64,000 bases of DNA from Jeotgalibacillus haloalkalitolerans (GCF_034427455.1 NZ_JAXQNN010000002.1:372001-436000); one strand, 5' to 3'. Positions 26,353-36,316 are shown, counted from the stretch's first letter. Program-made: numbers and translations. The notes: a model not told the origin generated them from the letters alone.

Positions 26353-28038
26353 TTAAAATAATCCGATTCCTTTTCCATCTTCTGTTACGTCCATATTTTT
26401 TGCAGCAGGATTTTTTGGTAGACCTGGCATCGTCATCACGTCACCTGTCAATGCAACAAGAAAGCCTGCGCCAAGCTTTGGTACGATTTCCCTGATTGTT
26501 ACTTTAAATCCTTCAGGACGGCCGAACTGGGACGGATCATCAGATAAGGAATATTGAGTCTTTGCCATACAAATCGGTAAAGCTCCCCAGCCGTATGCTT
26601 CAAACTGTTTGATCTGTGCTTCAGCTTTTTTGGAAAATACCGCTTCAGATCCTCCATAGACTTTTCTGATGATCGTATTGATTTTTTCTTTAATTGGCAG
26701 ATCAAGTTCATACAGGTAAGAGAATTCACCCGGATGATCAATTGCGTTGATGACTTTAGCTGCAAGATCTATCCCGCCGTTTCCGCCTTTTTCCCATACC
26801 TCGGTTAACGAGAAAGGAACCTGGCTGCTCTTACAGAAATCTTCCAGAATACTGATTTCTGCATCACTGTCTGTGTGAAATTTATTGATCGCGACCACAG
26901 CAGGCAGCCCAAATTCCTGAACCGTTTCAATATGTTTTTGAAGGTTTGTCAGACCAGCTTTTAAAGCCTGTGTATCTTCATTTACAAGTTCTTTTTTTGA
27001 TTTTCCGCCATGCATTTTAAGTGCCCGCACTGTTGCAACAATGACTACAGCATCCGGATGTTTTTCTGTTGTTCTGGTTTTGATATTTAAAAACTTTTCT
27101 GCGCCAAGATCTGCTCCAAAGCCTGACTCAGTTACAACGTAATCCGCAAGCTTTAAAGCTGTTTTCGTCGCAAGAACCGAATTACAGCCATGGGCAATAT
27201 TCGCAAATGGACCACCGTGAATTAACGCCGGTGTCTGCTCAAGCGTTTGGACAAGGTTAGGTTTCAGCGCATCTTTTAAAAGAAGCGTCAGCGCTCCCTG
27301 CACATCAAGATCTGCTACCGTTACAGGTTCGCCCTGATAAGTATAGGCGATCACAATCTGTGACAGACGATTTTTCAGATCCTTTAAATCTGATGACAGA
27401 CATAAAACAGCCATGATTTCAGAAGCAACGGTGATATCAAACCCGTCTTCTCTAGGCACACCTCTTGCAGGACCGCCAAGTCCAATCACAATCTGTCTGA
27501 GTGCCCGGTCATTCATATCCATTACACGTTTCCAGATAACTTTCCTTGGATCGATCTCAAGATCATTGCCCTGATGAATATGATTATCTATAAAAGCTGC
27601 CAATGCATTATTGGCAGTCGTAATTGCGTGGATATCCCCTGTAAAATGCAGGTTGATATCTTCCATTGGTAAGACCTGTGCATACCCTCCGCCGGTTGCG
27701 CCGCCTTTCACTCCCATAACCGGACCTAAAGAAGGTTCTCTTAAGGCAACCATGGAATTCTTACCTGAAGCCTTTAAGGCATCAGCAAGTCCGACCGTTA
27801 CAGTGGATTTACCTTCACCGGCCGGCGTTGGATTAATCGAAGTGACGAGGATTAATTTACCATCCTGGGCAGTTTTCAAACGCTCTATCGTTTCAAACTT
27901 AATTTTAGCTTTATACTGACCATACATTTCAATGTCATCAGCAGTCAGTCCGGCTCCGGCAGCAATGTCATTAATAGAAACCATAGATGCAGCCTGAGCG
28001 ATATCAATATCAGAAGGAACAGTTTTATTAGTCGTCAT
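26353..28038 (-). CDS. fhs: Formate-tetrahydrofolate ligase
   Basis: A 561-residue FTHFS that makes 10-formyl-tetrahydrofolate from formate, ATP and [22 protein letters not shown] carries the P-loop, and [21 protein letters not shown] is the family block. Start 28038 follows GCGGAGGCTTGTT; an extended -10 (TGTTATAAT) stands about 30 bases upstream. With thyA and dfrA in the same window it feeds the one-carbon pool. It is absent from B. subtilis 168 but common in other Bacillales. Confidence 0.96.
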   Translation of the reverse strand: MTTNKTVPSDIDIAQAASMVSINDIAAGAGLTADDIEMYGQYKAKIKFETIERLKTAQDGKLILVTSINPTPAGEGKSTVTVGLADALKASGKNSMVALREPSLGPVMGVKGGATGGGYAQVLPMEDINLHFTGDIHAITTANNALAAFIDNHIHQGNDLEIDPRKVIWKRVMDMNDRALRQIVIGLGGPARGVPREDGFDITVASEIMAVLCLSSDLKDLKNRLSQIVIAYTYQGEPVTVADLDVQGALTLLLKDALKPNLVQTLEQTPALIHGGPFANIAHGCNSVLATKTALKLADYVVTESGFGADLGAEKFLNIKTRTTEKHPDAVVIVATVRALKMHGGKSKKELVNEDTQALKAGLTNLQKHIETVQEFGLPAVVAINKFHTDSDAEISILEDFCKSSQVPFSLTEVWEKGGNGGIDLAAKVINAIDHPGEFSYLYELDLPIKEKINTIIRKVYGGSEAVFSKKAEAQIKQFEAYGWGALPICMAKTQYSLSDDPSQFGRPEGFKVTIREIVPKLGAGFLVALTGDVMTMPGLPKNPAAKNMDVTEDGKGIGLF

Positions 28039-28101
28039 AACAAGCCTCCGCTATATGTAATGCTCTAATTATAACATGTCTAATGTATATATAAACATAC
28101 A

Positions 28102-28126
28102 AAAACCGCCTCAAAGGCGGTTTTAT
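28102..28126 (-). terminator. mntR terminator
   Basis: Stem AAACCGCC/GGCGGTTT directly after the stop of mntR, with a T tract on the minus strand. Confidence 0.85.
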
Positions 28127-28542
28127 TGATCTTCTTTTTCTTGTAGTTTCCTGAGCTTTTCAATCAGCTCCGGCTCATTTTCAAATAATTGAACTAAGTC
28201 ACCGATCCGGTCAATTGAATTCCAGCTGAGATGATGCTCAATTCCTTCAACATCATTGTAAATATTCTCATCTTTAACCCCGATTACGGATAAAAACTGT
28301 TCTAATAGTTCATGTCTGAAGACAAGTCTTTTACCTATTTTGTTGCCTTTTTTAGTTAAAACCAGCCCTCTGTATTTTTCATAGATCAGGTATTCATCTT
28401 TATCCAGTTTTTGTACCATTTTTGTAACTGAGGACGGATGAACTGACAGGGCTTCAGCAATGTCAGAAACTCTTGCATACCCTTTTTGATCTATCAGTAA
28501 GTAAATTTGTTCGATATAATCCTCCATGCTGGGCGTTGGCAT
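28123..28542 (-). CDS. mntR: Manganese transport regulator MntR
   Basis: A 139-residue DtxR-family repressor that senses Mn2+ and shuts off manganese uptake genes. The N-terminal winged helix-turn-helix (about 1-70) is followed by the dimerisation domain. All six Mn ligands known in B. subtilis MntR are in place: Asp8, Glu11, His77, Glu99, Glu102 and His103. Start 28542 follows GGAGGAGGGG. Divergent from the cold-shock gene; no Mn transporter is adjacent. Confidence 0.95.
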   Translation of the reverse strand: MPTPSMEDYIEQIYLLIDQKGYARVSDIAEALSVHPSSVTKMVQKLDKDEYLIYEKYRGLVLTKKGNKIGKRLVFRHELLEQFLSVIGVKDENIYNDVEGIEHHLSWNSIDRIGDLVQLFENEPELIEKLRKLQEKEDQ

Positions 28543-28687
28543 GCGGGGACCCCTCCTCCGGAAACCGTGATTTGATTACTTGTAAAGTGTACTATAACGG
28601 TCTTTATGAAACAACTGTCACCCGGTAACGTAAAAAAAGTGTTCTATTCAGAAAATGATAAATGATTTTGAAAATTCGATCTAGTTA

Positions 28688-28716
28688 TTGACGCGGATTT
28701 TATTGATGTGTATAGT
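28688..28716 (+). promoter_or_regulatory. csp promoter
   Basis: -35 TTGACG (28688-28693), 17-base spacer, -10 TATAGT (28711-28716), a near-consensus sigma-A promoter. It leaves a leader of about 60 bases before the start, as is usual for cold-shock genes. Confidence 0.75.
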
Positions 28717-28785
28717 AAACATATCATTATTGGTGTAATATCCGTAATGGAAATCTCTTTAGGGAAATAGCAGGGAGGAAATCAG

Positions 28786-28992
28786 ATGCATAATGGCAAA
28801 GTAAAATGGTTCAATAACGAAAAAGGCTACGGGTTTTTAGAAGTCGAAGGTGGCGATGATGTATTTGTGCATTTTACGGCCGTGCAGGGTGATGGCTACA
28901 AATCCCTAGAGGAAGGTCAGGAAGTTTCTTTTGAAATCGTGGAAGGCAATCGGGGCCCTCAGGCTGCGAATGTTGTAAAAAAAGAGTCATAA
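28786..28992 (+). CDS. Cold-shock protein, CspA family
   Basis: A 68-residue single-OB-fold RNA/ssDNA-binding protein. RNP1 is KGYGFLEV (13-20) and RNP2 is VFVHF (26-30). It acts as an RNA chaperone in translation at low temperature. Start 28786 follows GGGAGGAAATC. The protein is acidic, like CspB/CspD, but the paralogue cannot be named. Monocistronic with its own promoter and terminator. Confidence 0.95.
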   Translation: MHNGKVKWFNNEKGYGFLEVEGGDDVFVHFTAVQGDGYKSLEEGQEVSFEIVEGNRGPQAANVVKKES

Positions 28993-29023
28993 TAAGCCGG
29001 CCTATCCAGCCGGCTTTTTTTAT
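28993..29023 (+). terminator. csp terminator
   Basis: Stem AGCCGGC/GCCGGCT (28995-29015) followed by a run of seven Ts. Confidence 0.92.
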
Positions 29024-29040
29024 TTGTCGGGCTTTCCCTT

Positions 29041-29217
29041 TTAAGACAAAAGTCTGCCAATTTCCTTGATTTTCAAACCGATTGAACACTCAGAAATACA
29101 AAATTTATGGGCTGATAATTTTCCTTTTTCTGACCTCAGCTGTTTTTTAACCGGACATTCCTTGCAATATGTGTTCATCAGATCATCAACAGCTGAAATG
29201 GCTGTTTGTTTTTCCAT
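29041..29217 (-). CDS. ypeQ: YpeQ-like zinc-finger protein
   Basis: A 58-residue protein with Cys-x2-Cys (YCKECP) and a second group HKFCISEC, consistent with one zinc site. Start ATG 29217 lies one base after the ypeP stop with AAGGA 8 bases upstream; earlier ATGs are less well placed. Matches YpeQ of B. subtilis in size, cysteine spacing and position. Function unknown. Confidence 0.8.
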   Translation of the reverse strand: MEKQTAISAVDDLMNTYCKECPVKKQLRSEKGKLSAHKFCISECSIGLKIKEIGRLLS

Positions 29218-29218
29218 C

Positions 29219-29887
29219 TCACTCATCCTTATCATTTCTGTTCAGACTTTTTATATTTGTATCATTCATTGCCTGGTGTGCTAATTTATGTGCAGACTTA
29301 TTGTGATTTCTTCCAATATGCACATATTCAGCAGTCATTCCGTGATCAGTTAACAGTAAATCAATTTTGTCTGCCCAATTCGTTAAGTCCTGATCATAAC
29401 ATGGCCATTCACCTGACATTTGATTCGTCACAGTCAGTGCGTCTCCGTAACAGCGGATAAGCTGCTGATGACCCGCTGCGATTTCAATTGCATGGTGGAT
29501 AGCATAATATAGCGCGGCGTATTCCGCTTCGTTATTAGATTGAACATCATGTAATAATTTGTTCCGTTTTTCAGTATATGACTCGTGATCTCTCCTGTAT
29601 TCTATCATCCATCCGAGGCCGGCTGACTGGTCAGTTTTTGAATAGGCCGCATCGAAGTAAACTGTTAAATCTTTTGCCGCTCCTGTTGCTTTAGTCATCA
29701 GTTTTTTAAACTCTTTCACAGACCACTGCTGGTCGAGGTCATCGTGAACAATCACCTCAGAAAACCTTCCAGTTTTTTCAAAGTCAGCAATAAATAAAAG
29801 TGCCTGATTATCTTCAGCCCAATCACTTTGAAACTGAATGGATGTACCTGAAGGGTGCTCATATTTAGCGGAAAAATAGACTTTCAT
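29219..29887 (-). CDS. ypeP: RNase H-like protein YpeP
   Basis: A 222-residue protein: about 75 N-terminal residues with a reverse-transcriptase-RNase-H-type hybrid-binding-like look, then an RNase HI fold. Three acidic positions of the DEDD set are present (FDAAYSK, NNEAEY, YGDALTV), but the last, usually Asp in a (A/C)DxLA motif, is His here (SAHKLAH). Catalysis is therefore doubtful. Start 29887 follows GGAGGGGATCTTTT. Operon with ypeQ; divergent from ypdQ. Confidence 0.82.
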   Translation of the reverse strand: MKVYFSAKYEHPSGTSIQFQSDWAEDNQALLFIADFEKTGRFSEVIVHDDLDQQWSVKEFKKLMTKATGAAKDLTVYFDAAYSKTDQSAGLGWMIEYRRDHESYTEKRNKLLHDVQSNNEAEYAALYYAIHHAIEIAAGHQQLIRCYGDALTVTNQMSGEWPCYDQDLTNWADKIDLLLTDHGMTAEYVHIGRNHNKSAHKLAHQAMNDTNIKSLNRNDKDE

Positions 29888-29975
29888 AAAAGATCCCCTC
29901 CTTCATTCTTTTTATTGTACATTTGAATTGTTCACGTGTGCAACTGCTGGTACACTTCTTATAGAGGTGGTATAC

Positions 29976-30374
29976 ATGATCGAACTCTTTATAGATGGTG
30001 CGAGTGCAGGTGATCCCGGCTTAAGTGGGGCAGGAATCTTTGTGAAAAACGGCAAAGACAGCCTTCAGTTTTCGATCGAACTGGATGAAATGTCAAATCA
30101 CGAAGCTGAATACGAAGCTTTTCTAATCGGTCTTGAAAAGTGTCTTCCCTATAAACATCAGATTATCTCCTGTAAAACAGATTCACAGGCTGTTTATGCC
30201 GCTGTTGAAAAAAGGTATATCAAAAATAAAAAATACGCTCATTATTTACCCAGGATAAATGAATTACTCGACCAATTCGATTTGTTCTTTATTAAATGGA
30301 TACCAGGTAAAGAAAATTCTGTGGCCGATAAGCTTGCCAGACAGGCGATACATTCACAAAAAAAGAAGAGCTGA
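29976..30374 (+). CDS. ypdQ: RNase HI-like protein YpdQ
   Basis: A 132-residue single-domain RNase HI homologue. All four acidic positions are present: FIDGAS (Asp7), HEAEYEA (Glu), KTDSQAV (Asp) and VADKLARQ (Asp). It lacks the basic protrusion of E. coli RNase HI. Start ATG 29976 follows AGAGGTGGTATAC; the upstream part of the open frame has no site. B. subtilis YpdQ is reported to have little RNase H activity, so the substrate here is uncertain. Confidence 0.85.
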   Translation: MIELFIDGASAGDPGLSGAGIFVKNGKDSLQFSIELDEMSNHEAEYEAFLIGLEKCLPYKHQIISCKTDSQAVYAAVEKRYIKNKKYAHYLPRINELLDQFDLFFIKWIPGKENSVADKLARQAIHSQKKKS

Positions 30375-30390
30375 GGGCTCTTCTTTTTAT
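30359..30390. terminator. Bidirectional terminator ypdQ / 89-aa gene
   Basis: Stem AAAGAAGAGC/GCTCTTCTTT (30362-30387) with A and T tracts on both sides; it includes the ends of both convergent genes. Confidence 0.85.
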
Positions 30391-30656
30391 ATTGCCATTC
30401 CTTTAGCTTTTAAATGCTCGGTCATTTCATTTTTATTTTTCCAATCTTTACCTGACAACTCTTCTAATACTGACATATAAAAGCTTGAATCGAAACGCTT
30501 TTGGCACTTCAGTGTCGCTTCAATTGCCATTTTAATCAGCTGATCACCCGCGCCGGTAAACTTTTTCCCGAAATAGATAAAACCGATCGCCTCATCATCA
30601 AGTTTAAAACCTCTTGTATGAAGGTCAGCAACAAAATCATCCAATGATTTATTCAT
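30387..30656 (-). CDS. Conserved small protein coupled to ypcP
   Basis: An 89-residue soluble helical protein, no family recognised with certainty. It starts in an ATGA overlap with ypcP. Conserved-looking segments are LHTRGFKLDDEAIGFIYFGKKFTGA and the C-terminal WKNKNEMTEHLKAKG. In B. subtilis a small gene of unknown function (ypbS) lies near ypcP and may be the counterpart, but I cannot confirm that from sequence. Confidence 0.72.
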   Translation of the reverse strand: MNKSLDDFVADLHTRGFKLDDEAIGFIYFGKKFTGAGDQLIKMAIEATLKCQKRFDSSFYMSVLEELSGKDWKNKNEMTEHLKAKGMAI

Positions 30657-31519
30657 ATGATCTTCTGCTCCATGTATTTTTTTACTGATCTGAGTCCAAA
30701 CTGATCTACTACACTGATAGCATGATCCGGAAGACCATTCCAGTCTTTAATTGTCGGATTATCAAGTGGTACTTCACAGTGAATCTCTGCCAGCTTACGT
30801 GAAAGATGCAGCATTTCCTGATCCTGTGTAATTTTATTTCTCTGGCCAGGTGTCAGGCGGTCTATATTTTCAAGAATGCCTTCGATTGATCCGAACTCTT
30901 TTATTAATTTGAAAGCAGTTTTTTCACCAATTCCCTTGACCCCGGGATAGCCGTCGCTGGTATCTCCCATTAATCCCTTCACATCAATAAACTGTTTTGG
31001 CGTGATTTCGTACTCTGAGAGAAACCTGTCCAGATTATACGTTTCATATGTGCCAAAACCTTTCTTAATCAGCCACACGTCTACATTTGGGGCTAAAAGC
31101 TGCAGCAGATCCTTATCTCCACTTACAATGCTTACTTTACTGTCAGTTTCCATTTTTGCAATTGTACCGATACAATCATCTGCTTCATAGCCTTTTACTC
31201 CTATATTGTGAAAGCTCAGGTGGTCTGCAACTTCTTTTACAAGATCAAACTGCGGGATTAACTCTTCAGGCGGCGCATTCCGGTTTGCTTTATAAAGTGA
31301 AAATTCTTCATTGCGGAAAGTGTCTTTTCCCATATCCCAGCAGATTGCTACATGAGTCGGTTTGATAATTTCAGCTGCTGTTAATGTATGCTTAATAAAC
31401 CCCTGGACACCGTTTGTCGGTGTTCCGTTGTGATTATACATAAATTGATTTGATACTGCTGTTGCGAAGAATGACCTAAATAAAAGCGCCATTCCATCAA
31501 TTAAAAGTACATGTTTCAT
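30653..31519 (-). CDS. ypcP: 5'-3' exonuclease YpcP (FEN-like)
   Basis: A 288-residue flap/5'-3' exonuclease equivalent to the 5' nuclease domain of DNA polymerase I. Metal-binding acids lie in LLIDGMALLFRS, EADDCIGTI, SGDKDLLQL and GLMGDTSDGYPGVKGIGEKTA, the last carrying the helix-3-turn DNA grip. It helps process Okazaki fragments and repair flaps. Start 31519 follows AAAAGGAGAAAACC. Coupled to the 89-aa gene. Confidence 0.92.
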   Translation of the reverse strand: MKHVLLIDGMALLFRSFFATAVSNQFMYNHNGTPTNGVQGFIKHTLTAAEIIKPTHVAICWDMGKDTFRNEEFSLYKANRNAPPEELIPQFDLVKEVADHLSFHNIGVKGYEADDCIGTIAKMETDSKVSIVSGDKDLLQLLAPNVDVWLIKKGFGTYETYNLDRFLSEYEITPKQFIDVKGLMGDTSDGYPGVKGIGEKTAFKLIKEFGSIEGILENIDRLTPGQRNKITQDQEMLHLSRKLAEIHCEVPLDNPTIKDWNGLPDHAISVVDQFGLRSVKKYMEQKII

Positions 31520-31565
31520 GGTTTTCTCCTTTTCAAACGAATACCCATCCGGTGAGTGAACGCTG

Positions 31566-32432
31566 TTATTTCCTGTGATGCTGTCCGATATGGGTTGCGT
31601 CCCCGAGCTCTATTTCATGATCATCATAAGATACCCAGTCACTGTAACTCCCTGGATAAAGCTTTACCTCTTTAAAACCTGCCTGTTTCAATGCAATATA
31701 ATTAGGACAGGCGGTCACTCCGCTTCCACAGTAGACAATCAGAGGCTGCTTTTTATCCCATTCTGAAAATCTTTTAGCCTGTTCATCCGGATCCAGCAGC
31801 CACCCATTTTCAAAGCTGTTCACCCACTCATTATTAATGGCTCCCGGAATATGTCCAGGCACCCGGTCAATCGGTTCGTGGTCACCAATATATCTTGCAT
31901 AATCCCTCGAATCGATCAGGCAGGCACTCTGCTTTCCGGAAACGACATTTTCAACTTCTTTTCTATCAGCTACAATATCATGACGGATATGAAGATGAAA
32001 AGTGGTATTTTTCTCTTCAGGAATTTGATCGGTCACCGGATACTGTTTATCGGTCCACTCTCTGTATCCGCCATTCAGTATATAGACCTGCTCGTGACCT
32101 GCATAATGCAGTAACCACCATGCCCGTGCTGCAAATGCGCCGTCACACCTATCATATACAACAACCGGTATCTGATCTGATACACCTGACTGCTCCATCT
32201 TACGTTTAAATACCGTTAAATCCGGCAGCGGGTGACGCCCGCCATGCGTTTTTACTTCACCGGACAAATCATGATCCAGGTGCACGTAATAAGATCCCGG
32301 AATATGTGACTGACGATATCCCACCATGCCTGATTCAGGTGATTTCAGGTCAAACCTGCAATCCAGAATTGCCATCGGACGCTTTAGTTCGATTTGTTCA
32401 AGTAACCATTCAGCTGATACTGCTGCATGCAT
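31566..32432 (-). CDS. Sulfurtransferase with two rhodanese domains
   Basis: A 288-residue protein with tandem rhodanese domains (about 5-130 inactive, 155-280 active). The active-site loop is CGSGVTAC, which is the 3-mercaptopyruvate sulfurtransferase type; thiosulfate sulfurtransferases usually have CRKGVT. ATG 32432 is preferred, 6 bases after GGCGGGG; ATG 32438 overlaps that site. It overlaps the end of the upstream 68-aa Cys-rich gene, so the two may be co-translated. Confidence 0.86.
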   Translation of the reverse strand: MHAAVSAEWLLEQIELKRPMAILDCRFDLKSPESGMVGYRQSHIPGSYYVHLDHDLSGEVKTHGGRHPLPDLTVFKRKMEQSGVSDQIPVVVYDRCDGAFAARAWWLLHYAGHEQVYILNGGYREWTDKQYPVTDQIPEEKNTTFHLHIRHDIVADRKEVENVVSGKQSACLIDSRDYARYIGDHEPIDRVPGHIPGAINNEWVNSFENGWLLDPDEQAKRFSEWDKKQPLIVYCGSGVTACPNYIALKQAGFKEVKLYPGSYSDWVSYDDHEIELGDATHIGQHHRK

Positions 32433-32616
32433 GCTCATCCCCGCCTTTTTGAATTAATTTTATGACGTGCTTTTTAGGTACCCAGCAATTGAACTTGTAA
32501 TTGGGCTTTGTTTCATAACCAAGCCTTTTACACTGATAAGTCATTTCCCCTGCCTTATTTCTTTCTGCAAGGAAGTGTATACAGGTGGCACACACGTGAT
32601 AGCGATCAATTTTCAT
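32410..32616 (-). CDS. 68-aa Cys-rich protein, putative zinc-binding
   Basis: A small basic protein with Cys9-x2-Cys12, Cys29 and Cys44 (CATC, YQCKRL, NCWVPKKH), a spacing that suggests a zinc or iron site. I do not recognise a named family. It begins inside the 3' end of dynA (11-base overlap) behind AGGA, and its own 3' end overlaps the sulfurtransferase start. Unknown function; its place between a dynamin and a sulfurtransferase is conserved-looking but uninformative. Confidence 0.72.
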   Translation of the reverse strand: MKIDRYHVCATCIHFLAERNKAGEMTYQCKRLGYETKPNYKFNCWVPKKHVIKLIQKGGDEHACSSIS

Positions 32617-35600
32617 AGGAAGAAATCCTGTTCAGTGCAGTTTCCAGTCTTAAAGCATATGCTTCAGAATAAAGATTTTTCAGTGCTGAGTCAATTTGAG
32701 CTGACAATTCTGCCTGCCAGTTGCTGAACAATACATGTTCGACTCTTGACATTTCGTCCAGGGTCCACTGTGTTAACTGATCAGCCACTCTCTCTATTTC
32801 AATAGCTGCCTTGTCCTTAAATTTATCTTCCAGCGCATGCTGCATAAATTTCTTTTCGTTCTTTTCAAAAAAAGATTTAGTATTCTTAAACATTGACTTT
32901 TCCTGATTAAAGTCTGATTCATCAAGCTGATCAAATATTTGATTAAACGTCAGAAGTTTTGCAGGTTCAACTTTTATTTCAGGCTTAACCCCTTCCGGAA
33001 ATAGAATCTTCACCTGGTCCCATATCCGGTTCATTTCTGTTTTGTACAGTTTGGAGATCTGCTGTTCTATTCGATAGTTGACCACTTTGAACTCCTGAGA
33101 AAAATCAAAAGAAACCATCTCAATACATTCCTGCATCGCCTGGGATAGTGCAGCTTTATTAGATTTCCCATGAAAGCCTGCAGGGTTAAAAGCCTCTTTA
33201 AAGAAATCCGAAAACCTGTAAAACACCCGCTGGTGCACGTAATGAAGTAGTTCTTTTAATTCCTGTTCCGTCTGTGATCTGACACTGTCTCTGTAAAGAG
33301 GATCGAAATAGCTGCCAAGGTTTTCTGACAATGCCGAGAGATCAGATTTCCTCTCTGCCTTCTCACATTCATTCGCTCTCATCTGTTTTAGAAGAACCTG
33401 CATTCTTTCTACGGTCTGATCATAATAATCAGCAGTATTCTTTTTGACAATCGAATCAAGCTCCTGGTCAATAAACATTGAAAATTCATCCTGAAATTCT
33501 GCAAGACCGGAATATTTATCATTTCTTAATGCCTGAAGGCTCGAAACCCCAAATATTTTCGGTTGTTTCACACCAAATGTCTGCAATTGTTTTCTAACAT
33601 ACTGGATAACGTCCTGCTTTTCTTCTTCACTTTCTGCCAGGTCTGCAGCATTCACGATAAAAAACATTTTATCATGCTCGAAGCTTTCTTTAACTCTGCC
33701 CATCTGAATCAGGAACTCACGGTCAGCTCTTGCAAACGCATGATTAAAATAAGTAACGAACAGAATCGCATCTGAATTCCTGATGTAATCAAAAGATACG
33801 TCTGTGTGTCTGGCATTGACTGAATCTGCTCCAGGCGTATCAACAAGTGTGATCCCATTATCTGAGACTGATGAATCTGTGTAGAGGTCAATTGCCTCTA
33901 CAAAACAGGATTGGTGCTCATTTGATACAAATCCCTCAAATTCTTCAAACTTCACATGTGCCGTTTTCCCGAGCACTTCTCTATAGTCATCCCACCCTTT
34001 AAGAAAGGCACGGATAAAACTTTTTTTCGATTCTGATAAATCTTTATTTTTCTTCAGAACATCCGGGAGTGTATGAGCCATTTCTTCTAAAGACTTTATC
34101 TCTATTAAATGCGAAGCTTCCTGCAGATCTTCAAGCAGCTCCGAAGACTGTTTGAAATGGACAATTACCGTCTGATCAGGGTGCTGTTCATCCGGAGGGT
34201 ATATTCTGTTAATGGAAGCGGTTGTCGGATTTGGAGAAACAGGCAGTATTTTCTCCCCAAGCAATGCATTGGCAAAGCTTGACTTACCTGCACTGAATGC
34301 ACCAAATAAAGCAACAGTATACTGTTTATTTTTTAATCTTTCAGCCTGAGCAAAAAGCGTTTCTGACTGTTGTTCAAATCCATTTATATCTTTTATCTCA
34401 TCAGCTAGCTGCAGGCTGTTTCTTAATAAAACTTCTTCATTTAATTCTTCAGCAGGCAATGATTTTGTAATGACCTCATTTTCAGGTGAATTCTCATCAC
34501 CGGTTATGATGTGGTCAAGATCTGATAACTTTTCCACATTCGCTTCCTCGCTCCATTTGTCCAGCCATTCATCTTTCACTGTCTCGCTGAAGTTAAGCAG
34601 GGAGAGCTCATTCACTTTACGTTCCAATTCCTCAATCTGCTTCAGCACATTAACTTTTTTTGTTAAATCAGTGTGTTCTGCTGACTTCCTTACTGCATTT
34701 TCTTCTATCTGATCTTCATATGTGTCGAGTATGTTCTCCTTGATGGAAAGCATTTGAGATTTTATCTCTTTTCTGCAGTCCTGTGCAAGTCCGTCACAAT
34801 AATTAAGAAGTGCTTCACCTGTAAATCCTGCACCGCTCTTTATATTTTGTTTTGCGATAAGAATCGGTTCGGCTATAGAGATTTTTTCTATTTCCCCGCT
34901 CCAGCCTGACCGGGAAATACCTGCACGTTCAAGGAACTGATAAAGGATTGTCTTTGCATGCCACACGAGCTGTTCATCAATAATCGCCTTCAGACTTTTA
35001 TCAAGTTCCGCTTCCCTTGCCTCTTTTTCCTGCTTCGTCTTTTTACCGGAAAACAATCCGCCTGCTTTAAAATTCGGCTGACTGGATTCAAGGAAATTTT
35101 CAGCAATGGCTCTGACTTCTGCCGGCATGAGATAACTTGATTGAAGCATTTTGTTCATTTCAGCATCAAAATTTTCTGACCAGTCTTCAAGAGAACCGAT
35201 GTGACCTGCTTCCAGCTCTTCTGCCTGTCTGTATATCATATCTTTGTTTTCAATATCTTCTTCCGTAACGATCGATGAATAAACTTCCAGTATTTCAGAT
35301 TTTTCATCTTCCAGAAAAGATTTCAATTCAGACTTTAAAACATCCAGAGAGCTTTTTACAGAATCAATTAACAGCGAATACCTGTTTTCAGTCATATCGG
35401 AGATTTCATTTTTTAGCTGACTACTTTGATTTTCAGGGTGTTCAGGCTTTTTTAAAGTGGTGTAAAAAAACTTTTCAGGCATCGCTCCCCAGTCAAAAAA
35501 CGCTCTTTCTACTGCATTTTTATAAGTTATAAAAGCCAGTTCTTCATCTCTGTGTTTATCAACCTGATTAATCACAGCATAGATTTTTCTGTTATGCATG

Positions 35601-36178
35601 GACATATGTCTTATGTATTCAAAATTCATTTCTGACTGCACGTGGTTATAATCCATCACGTAAAAAAGCAGGTCAGCAAGGTGAACAGCTGATTCAGTTG
35701 ACCTTTTATGTGCGTCATCAACCGAATCAATGCCTGGTGTATCAAGGAGTGTAACACCAGCTGGAAGCGTGCTTGAGTTCTTCCAGATATCAATTCTTTT
35801 AATGGCCAGTCCTTCTTTTCCCAACTGAACAATAGACGTTTCATCAAGTGGTGGCTCAAGTTCGTATATCTGATTTTCAGCAGTTGTAATTTGTACAGGT
35901 TTTTCATCACCCGTATGGAGCGCGATTAGATTTGCACTCGTTGGGATTGGACTTGAGGGCAATAGGTTTTCACCGGTCAGGTGGTTAATCATTGCAGATT
36001 TCCCTGCTGAAAAATGCCCGCAAAATGCAATGACGATTTCCTCACGGTGTAACTTTTCTGCCAGGTGAATGGCTTTTTCCGCTCTCTCAGCATCCCCGTA
36101 ATCGTTGGATTTTAGATAAAATCCAATCAGCTCACTTAATAATTGATCTTTTTGGATGTCAAAATCCGCTTTATTCAC
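32606..36178 (-). CDS. dynA: Bacterial dynamin-like protein, double GTPase
   Basis: A 1190-residue tandem fusion of two dynamin-like units, as in B. subtilis DynA (YpbR). First GTPase: GHFSAGKSAM with LLDTPGIDSV; second: GAFSAGKSSFAN (about residue 635) with LVDTPGADSV. Each is followed by a long helical stalk; hydrophobic paddle-like stretches lie within the stalks. DynA tethers and fuses membranes, supports membrane integrity under antibiotic or phage attack, and acts at the septum. GTG 36178 is preferred (AAAAGGA, spacing 9); ATG 36187 touches that site. Confidence 0.93.
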   Translation of the reverse strand: MNKADFDIQKDQLLSELIGFYLKSNDYGDAERAEKAIHLAEKLHREEIVIAFCGHFSAGKSAMINHLTGENLLPSSPIPTSANLIALHTGDEKPVQITTAENQIYELEPPLDETSIVQLGKEGLAIKRIDIWKNSSTLPAGVTLLDTPGIDSVDDAHKRSTESAVHLADLLFYVMDYNHVQSEMNFEYIRHMSMHNRKIYAVINQVDKHRDEELAFITYKNAVERAFFDWGAMPEKFFYTTLKKPEHPENQSSQLKNEISDMTENRYSLLIDSVKSSLDVLKSELKSFLEDEKSEILEVYSSIVTEEDIENKDMIYRQAEELEAGHIGSLEDWSENFDAEMNKMLQSSYLMPAEVRAIAENFLESSQPNFKAGGLFSGKKTKQEKEAREAELDKSLKAIIDEQLVWHAKTILYQFLERAGISRSGWSGEIEKISIAEPILIAKQNIKSGAGFTGEALLNYCDGLAQDCRKEIKSQMLSIKENILDTYEDQIEENAVRKSAEHTDLTKKVNVLKQIEELERKVNELSLLNFSETVKDEWLDKWSEEANVEKLSDLDHIITGDENSPENEVITKSLPAEELNEEVLLRNSLQLADEIKDINGFEQQSETLFAQAERLKNKQYTVALFGAFSAGKSSFANALLGEKILPVSPNPTTASINRIYPPDEQHPDQTVIVHFKQSSELLEDLQEASHLIEIKSLEEMAHTLPDVLKKNKDLSESKKSFIRAFLKGWDDYREVLGKTAHVKFEEFEGFVSNEHQSCFVEAIDLYTDSSVSDNGITLVDTPGADSVNARHTDVSFDYIRNSDAILFVTYFNHAFARADREFLIQMGRVKESFEHDKMFFIVNAADLAESEEEKQDVIQYVRKQLQTFGVKQPKIFGVSSLQALRNDKYSGLAEFQDEFSMFIDQELDSIVKKNTADYYDQTVERMQVLLKQMRANECEKAERKSDLSALSENLGSYFDPLYRDSVRSQTEQELKELLHYVHQRVFYRFSDFFKEAFNPAGFHGKSNKAALSQAMQECIEMVSFDFSQEFKVVNYRIEQQISKLYKTEMNRIWDQVKILFPEGVKPEIKVEPAKLLTFNQIFDQLDESDFNQEKSMFKNTKSFFEKNEKKFMQHALEDKFKDKAAIEIERVADQLTQWTLDEMSRVEHVLFSNWQAELSAQIDSALKNLYSEAYALRLETALNRISSYEN

Positions 36179-36316
36179 ATAAACCATTCCTTTTCGACTG
36201 TTGATTAGTGCGCGTTCTTATTCATCTATTATTGTATCTGAAAAACAGCTTCTTCAAATAAAATTTAATCATTTTTCAGAAAGATTTTTAAAATCTTTTT
36301 TATAAGCAAAAAGTAA

